Source of the DNA: Karalla daura
Taxonomy: Eukaryota > Chordata > Actinopteri > Chaetodontiformes > Leiognathidae
DNA: 64,000 nucleotides
Assembly: GCA_029224185.1 (NCBI GenBank)
Contig: CM055189.1
Location: forward strand, 27,961,457-28,025,456
Reading direction: 5' to 3'
The notes beneath the pieces were generated by a model. The model ran no database searches. It saw only the letters and a list, made by a program, of their open reading frames with translations, and was not told the DNA's origin. The position numbers and the translations under genes are program-made. The first letter of the stretch is position 1. Every line of letters starts with the position of its first letter. Below are positions 32,156 to 41,195 of the stretch, piece after piece.

Positions 32156-33360
32156 GAACCCCCCCTTTAGGGACAGCTCCCGCCATCCCACCCGGCTGAT
32201 CAGGATGCACCAGATGAGTCTGTGATGAGAGCCGGATCCAGGATACTGCGAGCGGGAACCCACGAGCATTCTTCGGGACCGTAGCCCTCCCAGTCAACCA
32301 GATGCTGAATTCCCCTGCCACATCATCGGCACTTGATGAGGCGATGGACAGTGTACGCAGGGGGCCCATCGATGAGGCGGGGGGTGGTGGGGGTCTGGAG
32401 GAGGGTAGGAGTTTACTTTCATTGACCGGTTGGATCTTAGAAACATGGAAGGTGGGGTTAATCCTCATTGATGAAGGGAGACGAAGAAGGACAGCCACTG
32501 GGTTGATTTTTTTAGAGATCGGGAAGGGACCAATAAAACGAGGAGCTAACTTCTTAGAATCCACTCTTAGAGGAAGATCCATGTTGATAACCAAACACGT
32601 TGTCCTGGAGTGTAATGGGGTGCTGGATTGCGATGTCGGTTGGCAGAACGTCGGTAACGGTCGGAAGAGCGCAGTATGGTAGAGCGGGCCTGCATCCAGG
32701 TGAGCAGATACCGTCTAATGTATGCCTGAAGGCACACTGGCTTCCTGTTCTTGTTCTGGAAAAAGTGGTGACTGGTACCCCTGGGAACATTGGAAAGGCG
32801 AAAACCCTGTGGCTGAGCTGGGTAGGGTGTTGTCCACACAAGCTGCTGTGACCAGGAGGAGGGGTTACGAGAGGCTAGGCATCGTAGAGCTGTCTCCCAT
32901 CTCTTGATTCATCCGCTCCACTTGGCCATTCGATGGAAACCAGATGACAAGCTGACTGTAGCCCCCAGCATCCTACAAAACTCAGACCAAAAATGAGAAA
33001 TGAACTGTGGCCCCCGATCAGAGACCACTTCCGATGGGAGACCATGCAATCGGAAAACATGTTGCAACAAGATCTCAGTCATCTCTTTGGCAGTAGGTAA
33101 CTTGGGTAGTGGGATTAGAATGGTGGCTTTAGAAAAACAATCTTGTGCTGAGAACAAACGTGACACGCAGCAACAAATTCCCTGGTGTCTCTCTCCATGG
33201 TAGCCCACCAGAAACGTTGTAGCAGCACGGCTAACGTGCGTCTCACCCCAGGATGACAGGCCAGGCGAGAAGTATGCCCCCACAAGAGGACCTCAGCACG
33301 GAGACAGTATGGAACAAATAATCTATTCTCTGGGAGGCAACAGGAGCAGAGTGAGGGCAC
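32151..33360 (-). pseudogene. Gypsy integrase with chromodomain-like C-terminus, broken
   Basis: From the 5' side: a zinc-binding domain (HTSRLACHPG...CHVCSQHK in the frame 33360-33115), the catalytic core with Asp in SDRGPQFIS (frame 33283-32909), a continuation near 32839-32567, and a last frame 32594-32151. The final frame has RFIGPFPISKKINPVAVLLRL and INPTFHVSKIQPV, the usual lead-in to a chromodomain, then a decayed chromodomain-like stretch and the HPDQPGG...GGVL tail. Several frameshifts separate the parts. The integrase would insert the cDNA, and chromodomains in this group direct it to modified chromatin. Confidence 0.8.
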
Positions 33361-34453
33361 GTTTTACCTTACTCTCCACCTCCCAGGTTACCACTCCTAC
33401 TACACATGCAGGCGGGAGGATATTCTCAAGCGGGGATGTGGAATCCCCCGCCTGGAACTGACGGGACAGCGCATCAGGTTTGGTGTTTTTAGAGCCTGGC
33501 CTGTATGAGAGGGTGAAAGAGAAACGGTTAAAAAAGAGTGACCACCGAGCTTGACGAGGGTTGAGTCTCTTGGCCGCGCGGATGTACTCTAGGTTTTTAT
33601 GGTCGGTCCAGACCACAAATGGTTGATCTGCTCCCTCCAACCAGTGTCTCCATTCCGTTAGGGTTAGGGGTTAGGGTTGGGGTTGGGGTTAGGGTTAGGG
33701 TTAGGGTTAGGGTTTGACAGCGAGCTTGACAGCTAACAGCTCCCGGTTTCCAACATCATAATTCCTCCGTTGTGAAAGGACTGCTCCAACTCCAGTGTCA
33801 GAGGCATCAACTTCAACAATGAACTGGCGGGCAGGGTCTGTAAAAATTAGAATTGGAGCAGAAGTAAAACGTGCTTTTAAATCAACAAAAGCCGCTTCGG
33901 CCGTGGGTGTCCACCGGAAAGCCTCTGGAGAACTTGATGCACATGTACAACATGCTCCTGTCTAGACTTAGAAAAAATAAGAATGTCATCAAGATACACA
34001 AAAACAGACACATTGAGTAGATCTCGCAGGACATCATTAACTAATCTCTGGAAAACAGCTGGAGCATTAGTGTGGCCGAAAGGCATGACAAGTTATTCAT
34101 AGTGACCAGTTGGAGTATTAAAAGCCGTCTTGCATTCATCGCCCTCCCTTATTCTAACCAAATGGTAAGCGTTGCGGAGGTCGAGCTTGGAGAAAATGGT
34201 TGCTCCTTGGAGCTGGTCAAACGCGGAGGAGATTAATGGAAGAGGATACCTGTCTTTGATGGTGATGTCATTGAGGCCTCTGAAATCTATACAAGGTCGC
34301 AGGGTCTTGTCTTTCTTACTGACAAAGAAAAACCCCGCTCCAGCAGGAGATCATGATGGTCAAATTATTCCAGCCGCCAAGGAGTCATTGATGTCTGTAT
34401 CCATCGTCTTTCTTTCAGGAGCAGATAAAGAGTACAGTCTCCCCCTAGGATGA
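33323..34453 (-). pseudogene. Gypsy reverse transcriptase and RNase H, broken
   Basis: The RT core lies at 34086-33877 with MPFGHTNAPAVFQ and the active-site FVYLDDILIFS. Weaker RT sequence extends toward 34330 (IDFRGLND-like region, read as GLNDI...), and the tether/RNase H region continues to 33323 with VVWTDHKNLEYI and PGSKNTKPDALSRQF. Stops and frameshifts occur throughout, and a (TTAGGG)n tract (33658-33714) sits between the codons for LLAVKLAV and the TEWRHWLEGA block. Confidence 0.82.
33658..33714 (+). repeat. Interstitial telomeric repeat inside the gypsy pol
   Basis: About nine tandem units, mostly TTAGGG with TTAGGGG and TTGGGG variants, G-rich strand on plus. Gypsy coding sequence lies directly on both sides, so the tract is an insertion within the element of about 57 bp replacing little or no pol sequence. 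TTAGGG is the vertebrate telomere unit. The short length and internal variants argue against a chromosome end. Confidence 0.93.
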
Positions 34454-35893
34454 AATGTACCTGGGAGGAGACTGATGGCACAGTCATAAGGGGGCGATGT
34501 GGTGGCAAAGAGGTTGCCCGGGCCTTGTTGAACACCTTCTCAGATCCAGGTAGTCCTTGAGCAGTCCTTGAGGCAACAAGAGGGCAAGAAGCAGGTGGCA
34601 GCACAGATCTCAAACAGGTAGCATGGCACTGTGCACTCCACTGCTTTACTACCCCCGTTGACCAGTCAATGTAAGGATTATGTGTCTTTAGCCAGAGAAA
34701 CCCCAGAATAACCGGTTGCTGAGGAGCATTGATCAGGTGGAAAAAAAGAGTCTCAGAATGATTACCTGATATGGTCATTTGAAGGGGAGTAGAACGATGT
34801 GTGACTTGGAAAAGAAGACGGCCATCCAAGACTGAGGCGTTCATGGGCTCCTCCAGGACCACCTGACCGAGGCTATGAGTCTATGAAAACTGAGACAATC
34901 TTTCCACAGCAGGAAAGTTGAGCCTGGACCAACGGCCGAGAGGTCATTTTAAAGTTCTCAGTCTGGCTCACCAGCGCCCTCTGGAAGACTGGTGAGCCAT
35001 GTCTTTTACTGGACAGTTAGTAAAAAAATAACCCTCCTGACCACAGTACAGACACCTGTTCTCCCTAATACGGCGCTGCCTCTCAGTGGTGGTCAAACGT
35101 GTCCTGCCCAGCTGCATTGGTTCTGGAGCGTCACTAGGAGCACTTGAGTGGAGCTGCTCACTGGAGAACCCCGGAGGATGAGTGGACTGATGTGCCTGTG
35201 CAGTGGATCTAAGTCTCCCTCTCTGCCGCTCCCGCAAACGACTATCAATGCTAACTGAGAGAGCAATCAGAGCCACCAGATCAGCAGGATGATCGCGAGC
35301 TGCCAGTTCGTCTTTAATGACGTCAGAGAGGCCGAGGCAAAAAGCATCAAAAAGTGAATCAACGCACCAGTTGGTCTCAGCTGCTACGGTCAGCTACGAA
35401 CTCAATTGAATAATTGGAAACCGATCCTCTCCCCTGCTTCAGGTTAAAAAGCGCTCGAGCTATCTGTCTTCCAGGTGTGACATGATCAAAAACTTTCCTC
35501 AACTCTTCAGAGAACAGCTTGACGGATAGGCAGATAGGAGATTGCTTCTGCCACACTGCGGTTCCTCAATCTCTAGCTCTGCAGAGAAACGATGTAGGCA
35601 ACCCGAGATCTTTTGGTGGGGAATGCGGACGGCTGGAGCTCAAATGCAAGAGAGCACTGGACGAGGAACGGTCAGTAGGAACCAGGCTCACCTGAGTAGT
35701 GCTCCGGTGCAGGCAAGCGAGGATCGGACCTCGGAGGAGTCTGAACAGGAGGCTGTGCAGAGTCTGGAACTCGTTCTGGCAGAGAGAGCCTCTGGAGAAG
35801 GTCCTGAATGCTACCCAAACGTCTGATATGGCTCCTCATGGTGTTCTAGAGCGCTGGCCTGCATGCTCAGCTCTTGGCGCATCGTTCTGTAAA
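34365..35893 (-). pseudogene. Gypsy gag and protease, broken
   Basis: Near 35893-35550 the gag N-terminal region is readable in two frames (a coiled start, then a Pro-rich linker and an LVQCSLAFELQP-like capsid block). At 35276-34968 the nucleocapsid knuckle CLYCGQEGYFFTNC appears with a Tyr-Phe where the family usually has His, so the CCHC motif is damaged or atypical. The frame 34862-34365 carries the protease-like region with NAPQQPVILGFLWLKTHNP, the usual end of gypsy protease before RT. Frameshifts separate all three. Confidence 0.72.
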
Positions 35894-35953
35894 ATGGATG
35901 AAATCGGCTTTGTGAACACAATACAGGCAATTTGCTGTATAGTAGGGGCCAAC
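35886..35953. repeat. Left remnant of the 127-bp tandem repeat
   Basis: The stretch TTCTGTAAAATGGATGAAATCG through TATAGTAGGGGCCAAC matches the type B unit of 39747-41195. It ends at 35953, where the 3' end of the L2-type LINE begins, showing that the LINE landed inside the tandem array. Confidence 0.85.
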
Positions 35954-36710
35954 TTCAACTTCAACTTTTATTTGTTTTAAGTGCCATATCATAACAGCCG
36001 TTATCTCAGAGCACTTTACAAGGAGAGCAACAATGTGTACATAGTGAAAAACCCCCTGTCCTTAGACCCTCGCAAAGGCTGAGGAATAACTCCCAAGAAA
36101 AACCCTGACAGGGAAAAAAGGGGAGAAACCTCAGGGTGAGAGACAGAGGAGGGGATCCTCACCCAGGACGGACAGGCGGGCACAAACAAAACATTATTGA
36201 TGGCTAACAGTTCAGGATATAAATCAATGAATTGAATTGAATCAGTCCATAGTAGCAGGCAGGAGGAACCGCAGTGAGATGAGCCGGGTAGAGGTGGTCC
36301 TGGATCCAGCTCAGCGTTGATGGAAGTCGGGAGGGAAGAATAAAAATAATAAAAATAAAATGAAAAATGAAAAATAAAATGAATAGTAAAATGAAAAATA
36401 AAAATAAGAATAAAAAGAAAATTAAGAATTAAAAAATAAAATATTAATAAAAATTAAAATAAGAATAAATAAATCAATAAATATATATATATGTATATAA
36501 AAATAAAAATAAATTGAAAGATAACAAAGGAGAGGGGGAGGAGAGGGAGGAAGAGGAGGAGATGGAAAACAGACGGGGAGAGGCCAAGAGGAAAGAGAGA
36601 AGCTAGAGGGAACGTGAACCTGATTCACACCCACAGAGAAGGCAGAGAAGATAGAGCTCAATGTGCCGGGGACCCCCAGCAGACTCAACCTATAGCAGCT
36701 TATCTTGGAT

Positions 36711-38804
36711 TTATCTGTAGGCTCTGTCAAAAAGGAGGGTTTTTAACCTACTCTTAAAGGTAGAGAGGGTGTCTGCCTCCCGGACTGAAACTGGTAGATG
36801 GTTCCGTAACAGAGGGCCTTGGTAGCTGAAGGCTCTGGCTCCCCATCTAGACTTAGAGATTCGTGGAACCACCAGTAGGCCTGTATTCAGAGAACGAAGT
36901 GTCCTAGTGGGGCAATAGGGTTTTATCAGGTCTGAGATATAAGAGGGTGCCAGACCATGAAGACCTTTATAGACAAGGAGGAGGATTTTGAACTGGATCC
37001 TGAAAGGTACAGGAAGCCAGTGCAATGAGGCCAGAACAGGAGAGATGTGATCTCTCTTTCTAGTTTTAGTCAGGACACGAGCTGCCGCGTTCTGAATGAG
37101 CTGCAGAGTTCTCAGCGACCTATTGGAGCTTCCAGCCAGTAGAGAGTTGCAGTAGTCCAGCCTGGAGGTAACAAAGGCATGGACCAGCTGTTCTGCTGAA
37201 TGGGGAGGGAGGAGGTGTCTTATTTTTGAAATATTGCGGAGGTGGAAGTAGGCAGTCCGTGAGATCGATTTTATGTGGGAGCTAAAAGACAGGTCTGGAT
37301 CAAAACTAACACCTAGGTTCTTTACAGTGGTGGCAGAAGAAGTCGCAAAACTACCTTGTAATGCTATGGCATAAGATATAGAATCACGTAGGTGTTTAGG
37401 ACCTATGAGCAGCAACTCTGTTTTTTCAGAGTTCAGAAGGAGGAAATTATTAGTCATCCAGGCCTTGATGTCATCAAGGCAGGACTGAAGCTGCTGTAGA
37501 CGGTTGAGCTCGCCCGGCTTGATAGATAGATATAATTGAGTGTCGTCAGCATAACAGTGGAAATCTATAGAGTGACTCCTGATGATATCACCTAGAGGGA
37601 GCATATATCCAGAGAAAAGAACTGGACCAAGCACAGATCCTTGCGGAACCCCGTGGCTGACTTTAGTACGTGGCGATTGGTTATCGTTAACACAAACAAA
37701 CTGATATCGGTCTGAAAGATAGGACCGGAACCAGTCTAAAGCAGTGCCTCTGATTCCGAGTTGATATTCCAGTCTCCTTAGTAAGATCTGGTGGTCAACC
37801 GTATCAAAAGCAGCACTGAGATCTAACAAAACAAGCACTGAAATGAGACCCTGGTCAGATGCCATTAAGAGGTCATTGGTGACTTTAACCAGCGCAGTCT
37901 CAGTGCTATGATTTATTCTAAAACCAGACTGGAAGGATTCAAATAAACTATTGTTATTGAGGTGTTCACAGAGCTGGTTGGCAATGATTTTCTCAATGAT
38001 TTTTGAGATGAAGATGAGTTTAGAGATCGGTCTGTAATTTGCTAAAGTTCCTGGATCAAGGGACGGTTTCTTGAGGAGGGGTTTGATTATTCCGACTTTG
38101 AACGTAAGAGGAACGTAACCTGTTGTTATGGACATGTTGATGAGGTCAAGTAAGGAGATGGCGATGAAAGGCAGCACTTCCTTTAACAACTTGGTCAGAA
38201 TCGGGTCAAGGAGGCAGGTCGAAGATTTAGAGGAGGAGATGATAGTGGTCAGCTGATGCAGGTCAATGGGGTCAAATGAAGATAGTGACCTGGTTATATC
38301 CACATCTGTGATCTGAAAGGCTGCAACAGGGGGTAGGTTTGTCGCCATGCATGCTGAGTGGGTCGTAATTGTTTGTCTAATATTTGTAATTTTGTTGTTA
38401 AAGTAGTCCATAAATTCACCACTGCTGAGATGGGTAGGGACACACTGCTCAGTGGAGTTATGACTCTGAGTCAGCCTGGCTACAGTGCTGAACAGAAACC
38501 TAGGGTTATGCTTATTTTCCTCAATTAGAGAGGAGTAGTATCTCGCTCTGGCATTACACAGAGCCAGCCTGTAAGTCTTCAGACTATCTTTCCAGGTAAG
38601 AAAAATACTAGTGTTTTTGGTTGAACGCCATTTCCTCTCTAACTTACGTGCTAGCTGCTTTAGGTGGCGAGTTTCTGGAGTAAACCAGGGGGCGGATCGT
38701 GGTCTAGAGGTAGTCTTTTTTGTTAGGGGTGCAGCCGAGTCAAGAGTCTTGCGAAGGGAGGTAACAAAGCTATCAGTGAGGTGATCGATGAGGGAGGGAC
38801 TCAA
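36711..38804 (-). CDS. L2-type LINE reverse transcriptase ORF, 697 codons
   Basis: One uninterrupted frame with the complete RT: ANYRPISKLIFISKIIEK near 256, first Asp 328 in LLDLSAAFDTVDH, GVPQGSVLGPVLF near 385-397 and YADD at 418-421. The C-terminal LASLHWLPVPFRIQFKILL...LHGLAPSYISDL block is diagnostic of the L2/CR1 group. It is the 3' portion of ORF2: the endonuclease is out of frame upstream, so this part is intact but the element is not. It would prime cDNA synthesis at a nicked target. Confidence 0.85.
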   Translation of the reverse strand: MSPSLIDHLTDSFVTSLRKTLDSAAPLTKKTTSRPRSAPWFTPETRHLKQLARKLERKWRSTKNTSIFLTWKDSLKTYRLALCNARARYYSSLIEENKHNPRFLFSTVARLTQSHNSTEQCVPTHLSSGEFMDYFNNKITNIRQTITTHSACMATNLPPVAAFQITDVDITRSLSSFDPIDLHQLTTIISSSKSSTCLLDPILTKLLKEVLPFIAISLLDLINMSITTGYVPLTFKVGIIKPLLKKPSLDPGTLANYRPISKLIFISKIIEKIIANQLCEHLNNNSLFESFQSGFRINHSTETALVKVTNDLLMASDQGLISVLVLLDLSAAFDTVDHQILLRRLEYQLGIRGTALDWFRSYLSDRYQFVCVNDNQSPRTKVSHGVPQGSVLGPVLFSGYMLPLGDIIRSHSIDFHCYADDTQLYLSIKPGELNRLQQLQSCLDDIKAWMTNNFLLLNSEKTELLLIGPKHLRDSISYAIALQGSFATSSATTVKNLGVSFDPDLSFSSHIKSISRTAYFHLRNISKIRHLLPPHSAEQLVHAFVTSRLDYCNSLLAGSSNRSLRTLQLIQNAAARVLTKTRKRDHISPVLASLHWLPVPFRIQFKILLLVYKGLHGLAPSYISDLIKPYCPTRTLRSLNTGLLVVPRISKSRWGARAFSYQGPLLRNHLPVSVREADTLSTFKSRLKTLLFDRAYR

Positions 38805-39694
38805 GCTTTCATAACAGAGAGGGGGGATGCAGTTCCAAGAGACAGGGGGATAGCTTCTTTAAAGTTAGATAAGACACTGTCAGTTAAGTGCCGTGTATAT
38901 ATACTGCTCTTCTTTCGCACACAACCGGCTAGAAGGAAGTTGAAAGTAATGAAAGAATGGCCGGAAATAAGTGGGTTCGGGGGGGAAACGGTCAGGTGTT
39001 TAATTTCAACACCATAAGATAGAACAAGGTCCAGGGTGTGGTTGAAGCAGTGCGTGGGTTCATGCACATGCTGGCAGAAGCCAATGGACTCGACTATAGA
39101 AGTGAATGCTGTACTGCAGCTATGACTGACCACATCTACATGAATATTGAAGTCACCGATGATAATGATTTTGTCAGTTTTGAGAACTAGGTTTGAAAGA
39201 AATTCAGGAAATTCAGCCAAAAAATCTGAATAGGGGCCTGGGGCCCGATACACTACGACAAGTGATGATAAGGCTTTCAAATGAATTATAATCAATATTA
39301 GGTTTCGGAGTAATTAACAGACTACGATCAAACACGGCTGCCACCCCACCTCCACGGCCAGAACATCGAGGGACATGATAGTTAACATGGCTGGGAGGAG
39401 AAGCCTCATTTAGGCTAACATAGTCACCCTCACAAAGCCAAGTTTCAGTAAGACACAACACATCAATGTTGTTTCAATCAATGTGATTAATTCATTTACA
39501 AGAATGGCTTTGGATGACAGGGAGCGGATATTAAGTAATCCACATTTAATGCTCCTGTCCTGAGAAGTGACTGAGGAACTCCTGATTTTTATAAGATTGT
39601 TAAGGGTCGCTCCTCTGCTGCTAAATCTGGACAGTCGGGGGACAGACACAGTCTCTATGGGGTTCTGTGTGGGTGACTGAAAAGAGGGAAGCAC
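38801..39694 (-). pseudogene. L2-type LINE endonuclease, frameshifted
   Basis: Three overlapping frames cover an apurinic-type endonuclease: KCGLLNIRSLSSKA (first Asn) in 39694-39410, LCLTETWL (catalytic Glu) in 39461-39213, and GDFNIHVD (Asp and Asn) in 39295-38801. The last block reads ISGHSFITF where the family has Ser-Asp-His, so the catalytic Asp of that block appears to be Gly. A frameshift near 38801 separates this from the RT frame. Confidence 0.78.
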
Positions 39695-39746
39695 AGAGGA
39701 GTGTGTTAGACTGCTCCTCTGCCTTCTGGTCTCAACTCTGAGTCAG

Positions 39747-41195
39747 CAACATGGTGAATGTGGCAGAAAAAGCTTCTCAAATGAGTTTTCTCAGTTTCAC
39801 GTTCGTAGTTCTACAAAAAGGCTCAACTTGGCTTTCTGAAAACATTACAGGCATTTTGCTGTTTAGTTTTGGCCAACATGATGAATGTGGCAGAAAGAGC
39901 TTCTGAAATGCATTTTCCCACAGTTTCACGCTCGTAGTTCTTTAAAACGGACGAAATCGGCTTTGTGAACACAATACAGGCAATTTGCTGTATAGTAGGG
40001 GCCAACATGCTGAACATGGCAGCAAAAGCTTCTCAAATGCATTTTCTCAGTTTCGCGTACATAGTTCTATAAAAAGGCTCAACTTGGATTTCTGAACACA
40101 TTACAGGCATTTTGCTGTTTAGTTTTGTCCAACATGCTGATTGTGGCAGAAAAAGCTTTTCAAATGCATTTTCACAGTTTCACGCTCGTAGTTCTTTAAA
40201 ACGGACGAAATCGGCTTTGTGAACACAATACAGGCAATTTGCTGTATAGTAGGGGCCAACATGCTGAACATGGCAGCAAAAGCTTCTCAAATGCATTTTC
40301 TCAGTTTCGCGTACGTAGTTCTATAAAAAGGCTCAACTTGGATTTCTGAACACATTACAGGCATTTTGCTGTTTAGTTTTGTCCAACATGCTGATTGTGG
40401 CAGAAAAAGGTTTTCAAATGCATTTTCACAGTTTCACGTTCGTAGTTCTATAAAAAGGCTCAACTTGGCTTTCTGAGAAATTTACAGGCATTTTGCTGTT
40501 TAGTTTTGGCCAACATGATGCATGTGGCAGAAATAGCTTCTGAAATGCCTTTTCCCACAGTTTCACGCTCGTAGTTGTGTAAAACGGACGAAATCAGCTT
40601 TGTGAACACAATACAGGCAATTTGCTGTATAGTAGGGGCCAACATGCTGAATGTGGCAGAAAAAGCTTCTCAAATGCGTTTTCTCAGCTTCACGTTCGTA
40701 CTTCTATAAAAAGGCTCAACTTGGCATTCTGAACACAATTCAGGCATTTTGCTGTTTAGTTTGGGCCAGTATGATGAATGTGACAGAAAGAGCGTATGAA
40801 ATGCATTTTCCCACAGTTTCACGCTTGCGGTTCTGTAAAATGGCCGAAATCAGCTTTGTGAACACAATACAGGCAGTTTGCTGTATAGTAGGGGACAACA
40901 TGCTGAATGTGGCAGAAAAAGCTTCTCAAATGCGTTTTCTCAGTTTCACGTTCGTAGTTCTATAAAAAGGCTCAACTTGGCTTTCTGAAAACATTACAGA
41001 TATTTTGCTGTTTAGTTTTGGCCAACATGCCGAATGTGGCAAAAAAAGCTTTTCAAATGCATTTTCCGACAGTTTCAAGCTCCTAATTCTGTAAAACGGA
41101 CGAAATCGGCTTTGTGAACACAATAAAGGCAATTTGCTGTATAGTAGGGGCCAACATGCTGAATGTGGCAGAAATAGCTTCTGAAATACCTTTTT
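39747..41195. repeat. About 127-bp tandem repeat, two alternating unit types
   Basis: The type B landmark GAACACAATACAGGCAATTT recurs near 39968, 40221, 40604, 40860 and 41116, spaced about 254 bp or about 382 bp, i.e. multiples of about 127 bp. Between these lies a related type A unit (TATAAAAAGGCTCAACTTGG...GCATTTTGCTGTTTAG), so the array is mostly built of AB dimers. At about 41196 it passes directly into a 771-bp satellite monomer (CCCAGGTAGGTCAAAGCG). No genes; short frames with Met-Leu-Ala are artefacts. Confidence 0.9.

Larger units (their letters stand above)
31742..35893 (-). mobile_element. Ty3/gypsy retrotransposon with chromodomain-type pol end, 5'-truncated
   Basis: Minus-strand element. 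The 3' LTR is 31742-32155 (TGT...ACA on both strands), preceded on the coding strand by the polypurine tract TAAAGGGGGGGTTC (32156-32169). Upstream follow the integrase with a chromodomain-like tail, RNase H, RT, protease and gag in Ty3/gypsy order, in several frames. The gag start region ends near 35893, where sequence of the 127-bp tandem repeat begins, so the 5' LTR is missing. A telomere-repeat tract splits the RNase H region at 33658-33714. The left flank is the broken duplication ending at 31741. Confidence 0.87.
35954..39746 (-). mobile_element. L2/CR1-type LINE, about 3.8 kb
   Basis: A minus-strand non-LTR element with an endonuclease and RT but no RNase H. The 3' end is a GAAGTT repeat tail (on plus, TTCAACTTCAACTTTTATT at 35954 onward), as in the L2/CR1 group. 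Short CAAC at both junctions (35950-35953, 39747-39750) is the only visible target duplication. The 3' UTR (35954-36710) includes an A-rich AAAAT tract (36340-36500). The element is inserted in the 127-bp tandem array. Confidence 0.85.

Noticed and set aside
33658..33714. A true chromosome end
   Set aside because: Only about nine variant units, with the same gypsy element continuing on both sides.
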